Shown: positions 17,150 to 31,183, numbered from the stretch's first letter. The stretch is 64,000 nt of DNA from Streptomyces sp. ATexAB-D23 (GCF_000373645.1 NZ_KB892001.1:314441-378440); one strand, 5' to 3'. Notes: generated from the letters alone by a model not told the origin. A program made the numbers and translations.

Positions 17150-17587
17150 ATGCCGTCCAACGACGTCCGGACTCTCCTCCAGACCGCCGTACCCACCGCT
17201 GTCGCCGGCGCCGTAGCCGCCGCGATCAGCGCTGGTGTCGCCGGCGGCAAGGGAGCCCTGGGCGCGGTCGTCGGAACGGTCGTGGTCATCCTCTTCATGG
17301 GGATCGGACTCATGGTCCTGCAGCGGACCGCCCGGTCCATGCCCCACCTCTTCCAGGCGATGGGGCTCGCGCTCTACACGGCGCAGCTCCTGCTGCTGTT
17401 CATCTTCGTCGCCGTATTCAAGAACACTTCGCTGTTCAACCCGAAGGCCTTCGCGATCACGCTGGTCGCGACGACCCTCGTGTGGATCGGCGCACAGGCG
17501 CGTGCGCACATGAAGGCCAAGATCCTTTACGTCGAACCCGAGTCCGACAAGGGCGAGAAGCCCGGGAAACCGGGGTCCGAAGCGTGA
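17150..17587 (+). CDS. atpI: ATP synthase protein I
   Basis: 145 residues with four hydrophobic segments and a charged C-terminal tail (ESDKGEKPGKPGSEA). AtpI is encoded first in many atp operons and helps assemble the c-ring. It is not a subunit of the finished enzyme. ATG 17150 follows GCAAGCGGAGCTGCCCC. It is separated from atpB by 226 bases containing a strong hairpin, so the rest of the operon may have separate control. Confidence 0.88.
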   Translation: MPSNDVRTLLQTAVPTAVAGAVAAAISAGVAGGKGALGAVVGTVVVILFMGIGLMVLQRTARSMPHLFQAMGLALYTAQLLLLFIFVAVFKNTSLFNPKAFAITLVATTLVWIGAQARAHMKAKILYVEPESDKGEKPGKPGSEA

Positions 17588-17661
17588 AGGGTAGGGGCGG
17601 AATAAACGCGGGGTCAGGACCCTGCTATCGTCCGGTTCCAACTGCGGCACTGCGGGCGCGT

Positions 17662-17702
17662 GCATGTGAGCTGACGCCTGCTCGATCGCGAGGCTCACAT
17701 GC
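17662..17702 (+). other. Hairpin between atpI and atpB
   Basis: Perfect 10-bp inverted repeat GCATGTGAGC (17662-17671) / GCTCACATGC (17693-17702). Its 21-nt loop itself holds CTCG-atcg-CGAG (17681-17692). There is no T-run. It could be a processing or mRNA-stability structure that lets atpI be expressed less than the structural subunits. That role is inference. Confidence 0.55.
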
Positions 17703-17813
17703 CTGACTGCCGCTCACACATCCGAAACACCAGTCCAGTGCCGAACCGCGGCTGTGCGCCGCGCCGACACAACGAGGTTGCCGTACCTATGCGCCACGCT
17801 GAAGGAGCCCGCG

Positions 17814-18952
<1,139 letters not shown>

Positions 18953-18989
18953 CCGGTCGCGAACAGCCCATTCGACGGAAGGCACTGAC

Positions 18990-19535
18990 GTGAACCCCCT
19001 GGTTCAGCTCGCGGCGGAGGAAGCGGAAAACCCGCTCATTCCGCCGATCCCTGAGCTCGTCATTGGCCTCATCGCTTTCGTCATCGTCTTCGGCTTCCTC
19101 GCCAAGAAGCTTCTCCCGAACATCAACAAGGTTCTGGAAGAGCGCCGCGAGGCCATCGAAGGCGGTATCGAAAAGGCCGATGCGGCCCAGACCGAGGCCC
19201 AGAGCGTTCTTGAGCAGTACAAGGCTCAGCTCGCCGAGGCCCGCCACGAAGCCGCTCGTATGCGCCAGGAGGCGCAGGAGCAGGGCGCCGTGATCCTGCA
19301 GGAAATGCGCGAGGAGGGGCAGCGCCAGCGCGACGAGATCGTCGCCGCCGGCCACGCCCAGATCGAGGCCGACCGCAAGGCCGCCGCCTCGGCACTGCGC
19401 CAGGACGTGGGCAAGCTCGCCACCGACCTGGCCGGCAAGCTCGTCGGCGAGTCCCTGGAGGACCACGCCCGGCAGAGTGGCACCGTCGACCGCTTCCTCG
19501 ACGAGCTCGAGGCGAAGGCCGAGGCCGTCCGATGA
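18990..19535 (+). CDS. atpF: ATP synthase F0 subunit b
   Basis: 181 residues. One N-terminal membrane helix (ELVIGLIAFVIVFGFLAKKLL, residues ~22-42) is followed by a long charged coiled coil rich in Ala/Glu/Gln/Arg that forms the peripheral stalk. GTG 18990 lies 37 nt after atpE, with GGAAGG upstream. The stop codon overlaps the atpH start in ATGA. Confidence 0.96.
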   Translation: MNPLVQLAAEEAENPLIPPIPELVIGLIAFVIVFGFLAKKLLPNINKVLEERREAIEGGIEKADAAQTEAQSVLEQYKAQLAEARHEAARMRQEAQEQGAVILQEMREEGQRQRDEIVAAGHAQIEADRKAAASALRQDVGKLATDLAGKLVGESLEDHARQSGTVDRFLDELEAKAEAVR

Positions 19536-20347
19536 ACAGCGCGAGCCGCGAGGCACTGGCTGCCGCACGCGAGCGTCTCGACGCGCTGACCGACAGCACG
19601 TCGGTCGACGCGGCGAAGCTCGCCGAGGACCTGGCCGGCGTCACGGCGCTGCTGCACCGCGAGGTGTCGCTGCGCCGGGTCCTGACCGACCCGGCGCAGC
19701 CCGGCGAGGCCAGGGCCGAGCTGGTAGCCCGGCTGTTCGGCGGTCAGGTGGGCGGCGAAGCCGTCGACCTGGTCTCCGGCATGGTCCGCTCACGCTGGTC
19801 GCAGTCGCGTGACCTGGTCGACTCGGTCGAGGAGCTGGCGAACACCGCAGACCTCACCGCCGCCCAGCGCAGCGGCGACCTGGACGACGTCGAGGACGAG
19901 ATCTTCCGGTTCGGCCGGATCGTGGCCTCGGACACCGGTCTGCGCGCCGCGCTCACCAGCCGGACCGCGACCCCCGCCGCCAAGGGCGAGCTGCTGCGCA
20001 GCCTGCTCGGCGGAAAGGCGCGGCCCACCACCGAGCGCGTCATCGTGCGGCTTGTCACCCAGCCCCGGGGACGTAGCCTGGAAGCGGGACTCGAGTCCCT
20101 CTCCAAGCTCGCCGCGGAGCGCCGGGAGCGCACGGTTGCGACCGTCACCTCGGCGGTTCCGCTCAGCGACCGGCAGAAGCAGCGCCTGGGCGCGGCCCTG
20201 GCGAAGATCTACGGCCGGCAGATGCACCTGAACCTCGACGTGGACCCCGCGGTCCTCGGCGGGATCGCGGTGCGGGTCGGCGACGAGGTCATCAACGGCA
20301 CCGTCGCGGAGCGCCTCGACGAGGCGACCCGCCGCATGGCCGGCTGA
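19532..20347 (+). CDS. atpH: ATP synthase F1 subunit delta
   Basis: 271 residues, longer than the ~177-residue enterobacterial subunit but normal for actinobacteria. It joins the b subunits to the top of the alpha3beta3 head. The C-terminal part has the delta signature [19 protein letters not shown]. It starts within the atpF stop (ATGA), so translation is coupled. Confidence 0.95.
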   Translation: MNSASREALAAARERLDALTDSTSVDAAKLAEDLAGVTALLHREVSLRRVLTDPAQPGEARAELVARLFGGQVGGEAVDLVSGMVRSRWSQSRDLVDSVEELANTADLTAAQRSGDLDDVEDEIFRFGRIVASDTGLRAALTSRTATPAAKGELLRSLLGGKARPTTERVIVRLVTQPRGRSLEAGLESLSKLAAERRERTVATVTSAVPLSDRQKQRLGAALAKIYGRQMHLNLDVDPAVLGGIAVRVGDEVINGTVAERLDEATRRMAG

Positions 20348-20390
20348 CACAGACGCAGCGCAACAGAACAGAGCAAGACCAGCGGCCCGG

Positions 20391-20463
20391 TTGGGCCGTG
20401 CAGAAATTGCAGAAGATTCCTGGGGGTCGGCCCCCAGACCCCCTTAAGAAACTTCGGGCCCAA
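20391..20463 (+). other. Structured leader before atpA
   Basis: In the 137-nt gap between atpH and atpA, TTGGGCC (20391-20397) can pair with GGCCCAA (20457-20463). Between them CTGGGGG / CCCCCAG (20420-20426, 20431-20437) forms a hairpin with a TCGG loop. It may adjust atpA translation or mRNA stability within the operon. Confidence 0.45.
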
Positions 20464-20484
20464 CAAGGAGAGCAGGGAACCCAG

Positions 20485-22056
20485 ATGGCGGAGCTCACGA
20501 TCCGGCCGGAGGAGATCCGGGACGCACTGGAGAACTTTGTCCAGTCGTACCAGCCGGACGCGGCCTCGCGCGAGGAGGTCGGTACGGTCAGCGTTGCCGG
20601 CGACGGCATCGCGAAGGTGGAGGGCCTGCCCTCCGCCATGGCGAACGAGCTGCTGAAGTTCGAGGACGGCACCCTCGGTCTCGCCCTCAACCTTGAGGAG
20701 CGCGAGATCGGCGCGATCGTCCTCGGCGAGTTCAGCGGAATCGAGGAGGGCCAGCCGGTGCAGCGCACCGGTGAGGTGCTCTCCGTCGGCGTCGGCGAGG
20801 GCTACCTCGGCCGCGTCGTCGACCCGCTCGGCAACCCGATCGACGGTCTCGGCGAGATCGCGACCGACGGCCGGCGCGCCCTTGAGCTGCAGGCCCCTGG
20901 CGTCATGGTCCGTAAGTCGGTGCACGAGCCGATGCAGACCGGCTACAAGGCCGTGGACGCCATGGTGCCGATCGGCCGCGGCCAGCGTCAGCTGATCATC
21001 GGCGACCGTCAGACGGGTAAGACCGCTCTGGCCGTCGACACGATCATCAACCAGCGCGACAACTGGCGCTCGGGCGACGTGAACAAGCAGGTGCGCTGCA
21101 TCTACGTCGCCATCGGTCAGAAGGGCTCCACCATCGCCTCGGTGCGCGGTGCCCTCGAAGAGGCCGGCGCGCTTGAGTACACGACCATCGTCGCCGCCCC
21201 GGCGTCCGACCCGGCCGGCTTCAAGTACCTGGCGCCGTACACCGGTTCGGCCATCGGCCAGCACTGGATGTACTCCGGCAAGCACGTCCTGATCATCTTC
21301 GACGACCTTTCGAAGCAGGCCGACGCCTACCGCGCCGTGTCGCTTCTGCTGCGCCGCCCGCCGGGCCGCGAGGCCTACCCGGGCGACGTCTTCTACCTCC
21401 ACTCGCGTCTGCTGGAGCGCTGCGCCAAGCTCTCCGACGACATGGGTGCCGGTTCGATGACGGGCCTCCCGATCGTCGAGACCAAGGCGAACGACGTGTC
21501 GGCGTTCATTCCGACCAACGTCATCTCCATCACCGACGGCCAGTGCTTCCTGGAGTCCGACCTGTTCAACGCCGGCCAGCGTCCGGCCCTGAACGTCGGT
21601 ATCTCGGTCTCCCGTGTCGGTGGCTCTGCCCAGCACAAGGCCATGCGCCAGGTGTCCGGCCGGCTCCGCGTGGACCTCGCCCAGTACCGCGAGCTGGAGG
21701 CGTTCGCCGCCTTCGGTTCCGACCTGGACGCGGCCTCGAAGGCCTCGCTGGAGCGCGGTAAGCGCATGGTCGAGCTGCTGAAGCAGCCGCAGTACGCTCC
21801 GTTCCCGGTCGAGGAGCAGGTCGTCTCCGTCTGGGCCGGCACCAACGGCAAGATGGACGACGTCCCGGTCGAGGACATCCGCCGCTTCGAGTCGGAGCTG
21901 CTGGAGTACCTGCGCCGCGAGCGCAAGGACCTCCTGACCAGCATCCGCGAGGGCGCCAAGATGTCCGACGACACGCTGCAGGCCATCGCCGACGCCGTCG
22001 CCGCCTTCAAGCAGCAGTTCGAGACCTCGGACGGCAAGCTCCTGGGCGAGGGCTGA
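20485..22056 (+). CDS. atpA: ATP synthase F1 subunit alpha
   Basis: 523 residues. It is the non-catalytic nucleotide-binding subunit of the alpha3beta3 head. The Walker A motif [10 protein letters not shown] starts at G173 (K179). It also has the [17 protein letters not shown]alker B region and the alpha-type [20 protein letters not shown] segment. ATG 20485 follows AAGGAGAGCAGGG. The longer frame upstream lies in the structured leader. atpG begins 3 nt after the stop. Confidence 0.98.
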   Translation: MAELTIRPEEIRDALENFVQSYQPDAASREEVGTVSVAGDGIAKVEGLPSAMANELLKFEDGTLGLALNLEEREIGAIVLGEFSGIEEGQPVQRTGEVLSVGVGEGYLGRVVDPLGNPIDGLGEIATDGRRALELQAPGVMVRKSVHEPMQTGYKAVDAMVPIGRGQRQLIIGDRQTGKTALAVDTIINQRDNWRSGDVNKQVRCIYVAIGQKGSTIASVRGALEEAGALEYTTIVAAPASDPAGFKYLAPYTGSAIGQHWMYSGKHVLIIFDDLSKQADAYRAVSLLLRRPPGREAYPGDVFYLHSRLLERCAKLSDDMGAGSMTGLPIVETKANDVSAFIPTNVISITDGQCFLESDLFNAGQRPALNVGISVSRVGGSAQHKAMRQVSGRLRVDLAQYRELEAFAAFGSDLDAASKASLERGKRMVELLKQPQYAPFPVEEQVVSVWAGTNGKMDDVPVEDIRRFESELLEYLRRERKDLLTSIREGAKMSDDTLQAIADAVAAFKQQFETSDGKLLGEG

Positions 22057-22059
22057 CAG

Positions 22060-24416
<2,357 letters not shown>

Positions 24417-24524
24417 GCCCCGGCTCACCGAGGGGGGCGGGCGCGTCCCGTCCCCCTCACCACGCCCCGTAGAATTGACCCAACACCCGGCACGACCGCC
24501 GGGTGGTGACCCGAGGAGCCACCC

Positions 24525-24899
24525 TTGGCTGCTGAGCTGCACGTCGAGCTGGTCGCCGCGGACCGCAGTGTCTGGTCCGGCGAGGCCAACCTGGTCGTCG
24601 CGCGCACCACGTCCGGCGACATCGGCGTCATGCCCGGTCACCAGCCGCTTCTGGGTGTGCTGGAGTCGGGCCCGGTGACGATCCGTACGAGCGACGGCGC
24701 GACCGTCGTCGCCGCGGTGCACGGCGGTTTCATCTCGTTCGCCGACGACAAGCTCTCGCTTCTGGCGGAGATTGCCGAGCTGGCCGACGAGATCGATGTC
24801 GAGCGCGCGGAGCGTGCGCTCGAACGTGCGAAGTCGGACACGGACGCCGCCTCCGAGCGGCGCGCCGAAGTACGACTGCGTGCGGTGGCGGCACACTAG
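24525..24899 (+). CDS. atpC: ATP synthase F1 subunit epsilon
   Basis: 124 residues. It binds gamma in the rotor and restrains ATP hydrolysis. The N-terminal beta-barrel (GDIGVMPGHQPLLGVLESGPV, HGGFISFADDKLSLLAE) is followed by two short C-terminal helices (DVERAERALERAK). The TTG start at 24525 is preceded by GAGGAGCC, and no better ATG or GTG exists. It is the last gene of the operon, with a terminator following. Confidence 0.95.
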   Translation: MAAELHVELVAADRSVWSGEANLVVARTTSGDIGVMPGHQPLLGVLESGPVTIRTSDGATVVAAVHGGFISFADDKLSLLAEIAELADEIDVERAERALERAKSDTDAASERRAEVRLRAVAAH

Positions 24900-24922
24900 C
24901 CACCACACGACATGGCTTTACC

Positions 24923-24974
24923 CTCAGCCGCGGCCCGTGCCGGAGACCCCTCCGGCCCGTGTCGCGGCTGAGGC
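24923..24974 (+). terminator. Terminator of the atp operon
   Basis: Long stem with outer arms CCTCAGCCGCG (24923-24933) / CGCGGCTGAGG (24964-24974) and an inner stem CCGGAG / CTCCGG (24941-24946, 24951-24956). It lies 23 nt after atpC. Confidence 0.8.
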
Positions 24975-25033
24975 GATGCAGATGCAGGTGAAGTCCGGAC
25001 GGTATCCGTTTACTCGACGACGCGAGGAGGTCG

Positions 25034-25486
25034 GTGGAGATGTTCCTCGCGCTGTGGGTGGGCGGGCTGGTCGTCGCACTGGTCGCGATTGGACTCTTCG
25101 TCTTCGGTCTGCGCCGGCGGCTGATTCAGCGCTCCGGCGGGACCTTCGACTGCAGCCTGAGGTGGGATGTGCCCGCCGAGCCCGATTTCTCGGGCAAGGG
25201 CTGGGTGTACGGCGTCGCCCGGTACAGCGGCGACAAGGTCAACTGGTTCCGGGTCTTCAGCTACTCGCCGCGTCCGCGCCGGGTGCTTGAGCGGTCCTCG
25301 ATCGAGGTCGTGGCCCGCCGCCTGCCGGAGGGCGAGGAAGAGCTGGCCCTCCTCTCGGACGCCATCGTGCTCGGCTGTCTCCACCGGGAGACCCGCCTTG
25401 AGCTGGCGATGAGCGAGGACGCGCTGACCGGCTTCCTGGCCTGGCTGGAGGCGGCCCCGCCCGGCCAGCGAGTCAATGTGGCTTGA
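25034..25486 (+). CDS. DUF2550 membrane-anchored protein
   Basis: 150 residues. One N-terminal membrane segment (LWVGGLVVALVAIGLFVFGL) is followed by a ~115-residue domain with FDCSLRW, KGWVYGVARYSG and FRVFSYSPRPRR, characteristic of the DUF2550 family found next to atp operons in actinomycetes. The function is unknown. The start is GTG 25034 (GAGGAGG upstream); ATG 25040 is also possible. The last five codons lie inside the first unit of a 65-bp tandem repeat, so the stop codon is part of the repeat. Confidence 0.88.
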   Translation: MEMFLALWVGGLVVALVAIGLFVFGLRRRLIQRSGGTFDCSLRWDVPAEPDFSGKGWVYGVARYSGDKVNWFRVFSYSPRPRRVLERSSIEVVARRLPEGEEELALLSDAIVLGCLHRETRLELAMSEDALTGFLAWLEAAPPGQRVNVA

Positions 25487-25710
25487 GTAGGGGCGCTCGC
25501 TGGTTGGGGGTCCCCCCGGACGGAGTCTGGGGGAGAGTCAATGTGGCTTGAGTAGGGGCGCTCGCTGGTTGGGGGTCCCCCCGGACGGAGTCTGGGGGAG
25601 AGTCAATGTGGCTTGAGTAGGGGCGCTCGCTGATTGGGCCCTCCCCCCGGACGGAGTCCGGGGGAGCCGACGTGGCTTGAGCAGGGGCACTCGGACGGAG
25701 TCCGGGGAGG
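25471..25710 (+). repeat. 65-bp tandem repeat beginning in the DUF2550 stop region
   Basis: Unit starts AGTCAATGTGGCTTGAGTAG at 25471, 25536 and 25601, an exact 65-bp period. The first two units are virtually identical. The third diverges in its second half, and a shortened fourth copy starts near 25665. Each unit ends in a terminator-like hairpin of the form CCCCCGGAC-GGA-GTCnGGGGG. The first unit overlaps the last 16 bases of the DUF2550 gene, including TGA. Because 65 is not a multiple of 3, the array cannot be coding. The rest of the gap up to 25883 holds the chiC terminator. Confidence 0.92.
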
Positions 25711-25810
25711 GTGAACGCGGCCTGCGGGGTCGCGTCCTCGTGCACCTGGTCCGCAGCGAAGGCGGCCGGCGTCGTCATGCCCCGGTGCGCCAAGCCCCCC
25801 CGGGAACGCG

Positions 25811-25848
25811 AAAACCGGGGAGACAGGGGGCGGACCTGTCTCCCCGGT
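25811..25848 (-). terminator. Intrinsic terminator of the chitinase gene
   Basis: Perfect 14-bp inverted repeat ACCGGGGAGACAGG (25814-25827) / CCTGTCTCCCCGGT (25835-25848). On the minus strand the stem is followed by TTTT (25814 down to 25811), as expected for termination of chiC transcripts. Confidence 0.85.
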
Positions 25849-25883
25849 GCTTTCGGGGTTACGCGATGTGCGGCGCCGTGGTG

Positions 25884-27782
<1,899 letters not shown>

Positions 27783-27892
27783 CGGTGCTCCTCGGGTGAG
27801 GTCCGGACAAACGGGGGTGGTCCGTGGACTGCTGACCCTGCGCCGCCCTGAGCCTGCCTTGTCATGGCGGGCTCACCGCAGTGTGCTCGGTG

Positions 27893-27935
27893 AGATTAGG
27901 AAGGTCTGGACCAATCGTCAAGAGGTCTGGACCAA
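27893..27935 (-). promoter_or_regulatory. Chitinase promoter with 13-bp direct repeats
   Basis: On the minus strand, -35 TTGACG (27916-27921) and -10 TAATCT (27893-27898) are separated by 17 bp, the best promoter in the window. Two identical copies of TTGGTCCAGACCT (27923-27935 and 27902-27914) start 21 bp apart. One is just upstream of the -35 and one is inside the spacer. Established work on Streptomyces chitinase genes describes such direct repeats as the site of chitin induction and glucose repression. They also resemble the DasR-responsive sequence. The same repeats place both copies on one helix face. Confidence 0.9.
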
Positions 27936-27962
27936 AGATCGCCGTACCCGCGGGAATAAACC

Positions 27963-28613
27963 TCAGACGCCCAACTCCTGTGCCAGCACTGCAGCCTGGA
28001 CCCGGCTGCGCAGCTCCAGCTTCCCCAGCAGGCGGCTGACGTGTGTCTTCGCCGTCGCCTCGGCCATCGAGAGCCGCACCGCGATCTCCGCGTTCGACAG
28101 CCCCTCGCCCAGGCATCCCAGCACCTCGCGCTCGCGCCGGGTCAGCGTCTCCAGCACCGCCGCGTCGGGTGCGCCGGCCGGCCGTACGGGCACGGAACCG
28201 GCGAACTCCGCGATCAGCCGCCGCGTCACCGCCGGGGCGATCAGCCCCTCGCCGCGCGCCACCGTGCGGACCGCGTCGAGCAGCCCGCGCGCCTCGGTGT
28301 CCTTCAGCAGGAAGCCCGACGCCCCGGCGCGCAACGCGCCGAACACATACGCGTCCAGGTCGAAGGTGGTGAGCACCAGCACGTCCGCGAGATGCTCGTC
28401 CACCACCTGCCGGGTGGCCGACACCCCGTCGAGCCGCGGCATCTGTACGTCCATCAGCACCAGGTCCGGGCGCAGCTCGCGCGCCAGCCGCACCGCCTCC
28501 TCGCCGTCGCCCGCCTCCCCGACGACCTCGATGTCCGGCGCGCTGCCCAGGATGAGCACCAGCCCCGCCCGTACCGCCGCCTGGTCCTCCGCGACCAGCA
28601 CCCGGATCGTCAT
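27963..28613 (-). CDS. chiR: NarL/LuxR-type response regulator of the chitinase system
   Basis: 216 residues. The receiver domain has acidic residues in VAEDQ, phospho-acceptor D55 (LVLMDVQMP) and a conserved Lys in LLKDT. The LuxR-type helix-turn-helix is at ~150-210 (LTRREREVLGCLGEGLSNAEIA). ATG 28613 overlaps the kinase stop (ATGA), so kinase and regulator are coupled. It lies directly upstream of chiC on the same strand, as chiR does next to chitinase genes in other Streptomyces. By position it should activate chiC. Confidence 0.88.
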   Translation of the reverse strand: MTIRVLVAEDQAAVRAGLVLILGSAPDIEVVGEAGDGEEAVRLARELRPDLVLMDVQMPRLDGVSATRQVVDEHLADVLVLTTFDLDAYVFGALRAGASGFLLKDTEARGLLDAVRTVARGEGLIAPAVTRRLIAEFAGSVPVRPAGAPDAAVLETLTRREREVLGCLGEGLSNAEIAVRLSMAEATAKTHVSRLLGKLELRSRVQAAVLAQELGV

Positions 28614-29905
28614 GACCACGTCCCGCCTTCCGTACCGTCCGGGGCGGGCAGCCGTGCCCGTACCCGCCACAACCGCGCATCGTCCCCGCCCGCCACCGGG
28701 CCCGCCTCGAACTCCCCGTCGAGCAGCGCCACCCGCTCCCGCATCCCCACGAGACCGGCCCCCGACCCCGGTGCGCGCGGCCCCGTCCGGCCGCCGAGCG
28801 CGCTGCTCACCTCCACCGTCAGCACCCGCTCCGTCTGTCCGAGCCGGACCGTGACCGGGCCCGGCGCCGCGTGCTTGAGGGCATTGGTCAAGGACTCCTG
28901 CACGATGCGGTACGCGGCCAGCTCGACCGGGGCCGGCAGCGGCCCCCGGTCCGCCCGGGTGTCCTCCAGAACGCAGCTCAGCCCACTGGACGCGGCGCTC
29001 GCCCGGTGCTGCTCGACCAGCGCGTCCAGTGAGGCCAGTGTCGGCGAGCTGCTGGGCTCCGGGTCGGCCGATCCGGTGCGCAACAGCCCGATCAGACGGC
29101 GCATTTCGGCCAGACCCTCGACGCTGTTCTCACGGATGACTCCGAGGGCGTTGCGGGAGGTCTCCGGCTCGTCGATGGAGAGCGCGGCGGTGGAGTGGAT
29201 CGCGATGGCGGACAGGTGGTTGGCGACCATGTCGTGCAGCTCGCGCGCCATCCGGGCCCGCTCGGCGGTCACCGCCTGGGTGCGGTCCATCTCGGCGAGC
29301 AGGGCGGTCTGGTCGGCGCGCAGCCGCGCGGCGTCGGCGGCGTCGCGGTGGTTGCGGACGCTGACCCCGGTGAGGGCGGGGACGAACGCGACCACGGCGG
29401 TGAGGATGCCGACGAGCAGGGCCTCGGCGTCGCGGAACCAGGCCAGGAAGCCGATCGTGACCCCGACGGTGATCAGGAACGTGGTCACCGGGATGCGGCG
29501 GGCGGCGGCCGGGGTGCCGTAGAGGACGGCCGCGTACATGATGTCCGTGAACATCAGCACGGTCGCCAGGTTCCCCGGGGTGAACTGGTCGGCGACCAGC
29601 GCGAGGGTGCCGATGACCAGCGCGGTCTGCGGTGCGCCGCGGCGCAGCAGTTCGAGCCCCGCCATCACCGTGAGCGGGACCAGAGCGGTCCAGGACGCGT
29701 CGAACAGGCGGCCGTTCTGCATGCGCAGCCCGAGCAGCGACAGGACCGCTCCGCCGAGCAGTCCGAGGGCCGCGATCAGGATGTCGTGGCGGTGGGGGCG
29801 GGCCGAGGAGAACACCTGCCCATCCAACACGTCCGGCCCGCCGCCGCACCTCCGCTCGGCGGGCGATCCGCCACTACACCGAAGGATGCAGTCGCCTTTC
29901 GTCAC
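28610..29905 (-). CDS. chiS: Membrane sensor histidine kinase of the chitinase system
   Basis: Up to 431 residues. Five or six hydrophobic segments span the first half (DILIAALGLLGGAVLSLLGL onward). A HisKA_3 dimerisation helix follows, with the phospho-accepting His in MARELHDMVANHL. The HATPase_c domain has GAGLVGMRERVALL as the G-box. It belongs to the NarL-partner kinase class. There is no large extracellular domain, so the signal is likely sensed within the membrane. The start is uncertain: GTG 29905 is the longest, and GTG 29831 gives a more usual N-terminus. Confidence 0.82.
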   Translation of the reverse strand: MTKGDCILRCSGGSPAERRCGGGPDVLDGQVFSSARPHRHDILIAALGLLGGAVLSLLGLRMQNGRLFDASWTALVPLTVMAGLELLRRGAPQTALVIGTLALVADQFTPGNLATVLMFTDIMYAAVLYGTPAAARRIPVTTFLITVGVTIGFLAWFRDAEALLVGILTAVVAFVPALTGVSVRNHRDAADAARLRADQTALLAEMDRTQAVTAERARMARELHDMVANHLSAIAIHSTAALSIDEPETSRNALGVIRENSVEGLAEMRRLIGLLRTGSADPEPSSSPTLASLDALVEQHRASAASSGLSCVLEDTRADRGPLPAPVELAAYRIVQESLTNALKHAAPGPVTVRLGQTERVLTVEVSSALGGRTGPRAPGSGAGLVGMRERVALLDGEFEAGPVAGGDDARLWRVRARLPAPDGTEGGTWS

Positions 29906-29967
29906 CGGGGCCGACGCCCGGCGGCGGTGCGGGCGGGAGCCTGGAGGGGAGGGAAAGGAAACGGACC

Positions 29968-30555
29968 GTGATCGTCACACTGATCGTCGCCTGCGAGATC
30001 GCCTTCTGGGTGCTGCTGGCCGCCGGCCTGGCGCTGCGCTACGGGGCGCGCAGGCCGCGCCTGGGCGCCGCCGTCCTGCTGTGCGAACCGGTGCTCGAAC
30101 TCGTCCTGCTCGCCGTGACCGCCGTCGACCTGAAGAACGGGGCGGCCCCCGACTGGAAGCACGGGCTCGCCGCCGTCTACATCGGCTTCACGGTGGGCCT
30201 CGGGCACTCCACCGTCAAGTGGGCCGACGCCCGGGTCGCCCACCGCTTCGCCGGCGGCCCGCCCCCGGTGAAGCCGCCGAAGTACGGGGCGGCGCGGGCC
30301 GTGCACGAGTGGCGGGTGGCCGGCCGGTGGACCGTGGCCGCGGTGACGGCGCTGGCGCTGCTCCAGGCGGCGGTCTGGTACGTGGGCGGCGACGGGGACG
30401 TGTCCTCGTTGCAGTCGTGGCAGCGGACGATGCTGTTCGTGATCGGGATCAACCTGGTGATCGCGGCGAGCTACACCGTGTTCCCCAAGCGGGAGCCCCA
30501 CAAGGGCCTGTCGTCACATTCCCGTCGTTCGCCCGGAGGGCGGACGGGAATGTGA
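29968..30555 (+). CDS. Conserved integral membrane protein, C-terminus encoded by a repeat element
   Basis: 195 residues with four hydrophobic segments (VTLIVACEIAFWVLLAAGLAL; LGAAVLLCEPVLELVLLAV; WTVAAVTALALLQAAVWY; TMLFVIGINLVIAASY). I recognise no function. GTG 29968 is preceded by GGAAAGGAAA. From about residue 179 (KGLSSHSRRS...) to the stop, the coding sequence lies inside a 64-bp perfect hairpin (30503-30566). The last ~17 residues are therefore element-derived and the native end was probably a little different. Confidence 0.75.
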   Translation: MIVTLIVACEIAFWVLLAAGLALRYGARRPRLGAAVLLCEPVLELVLLAVTAVDLKNGAAPDWKHGLAAVYIGFTVGLGHSTVKWADARVAHRFAGGPPPVKPPKYGAARAVHEWRVAGRWTVAAVTALALLQAAVWYVGGDGDVSSLQSWQRTMLFVIGINLVIAASYTVFPKREPHKGLSSHSRRSPGGRTGM

Positions 30556-30566
30556 CGACAGGCCCT
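30503..30566. repeat. MITE-like element A (perfect 24-bp hairpin)
   Basis: Arms 30503-30526 and 30543-30566 are perfectly complementary over 24 bp. The left arm begins AGGGCCTGTCGTCACATTCC. The loop contains a further 5-bp stem CGCCC / GGGCG. The outer AGGGCCTGTC is shared with the right end of element D at 62.2 kb. It covers the end of the preceding membrane-protein gene and its stop codon. It may also act as a terminator between that gene and the convergent adenosyltransferase gene. Confidence 0.85.
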
Positions 30567-30610
30567 ATGGCCCGCCCGCGAGCTGATCCCCTCGCGGGCG
30601 GCCCCCTGGC

Positions 30611-31183
30611 TCAGCGCTCGCCGCCCGGCACCCACAGGACGTCGCCGACCTCCTTGTTCGCCACCCGGGCGAGGATGAACAGCAGGTCGGAGAGGCGGTT
30701 GAGGTAGGTGGCGGTCAGCGCGTTCATCACCTCGCCGTGCACCTCCATCGCGGCCCAGGTGGAGCGCTCGGCCCGCCGGACCACGGTGCACGCCTGATGG
30801 AGCAGCGCGGCGCCCGGCGTACCGCCCGGAAGGATGAAGCTGCGGAGCTTCTCCACCTGCTCCAGGTAGTGGTCGCAGTCCGCCTCCAGCTTGTCGACGT
30901 AGCTCTGCTCGACCCGCAGCGGCGGGTACTCCGGGTTCTCGACCACCGGCGTCGAGAGGTCGGCGCCCACGTCGAACAGGTCGTTCTGCACGCGTACGAG
31001 GACCTTCACGACGTCGTCGGACAGCTGCCCGAGGGCGATCGCGGTACCGATGACCGCGTTGGCCTCGTTGGCGTCGGCGTACGCGGAGATCCGCAGATCG
31101 GTCTTGGCGGTCCGGCTCATGTCGCCGAGGGCGGTGGTGCCCTTGTCGCCGGTGCGGGTGTAGATGCGCGTCAGATTGACCAT
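30611..31183 (-). CDS. Cob(I)alamin adenosyltransferase, PduO type
   Basis: 190 residues. It transfers the adenosyl group of ATP to cob(I)alamin, making adenosylcobalamin. PduO-type marks are the N-terminal ATP-binding YTRTGDKGTTAL, the RISAYADANEANAVIG helix, FILPGG and RRAERS, and RLSDLLFILAR near the C-terminus. ATG 31183 is the start. Streptomyces need adenosylcobalamin for methylmalonyl-CoA mutase; meaB and the epimerase of that pathway are encoded 20 kb downstream. Elements A and B flank it on both sides. Confidence 0.94.
   Translation of the reverse strand: MVNLTRIYTRTGDKGTTALGDMSRTAKTDLRISAYADANEANAVIGTAIALGQLSDDVVKVLVRVQNDLFDVGADLSTPVVENPEYPPLRVEQSYVDKLEADCDHYLEQVEKLRSFILPGGTPGAALLHQACTVVRRAERSTWAAMEVHGEVMNALTATYLNRLSDLLFILARVANKEVGDVLWVPGGER

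Noticed and set aside
25473..25793. A 106-codon minus-strand frame across the 65-bp repeats
   Set aside because: The repeat unit is not a multiple of 3, so each copy is read in a different frame. The product is Pro/Ser/Thr-rich without homology, and the stretch consists of terminator hairpins.
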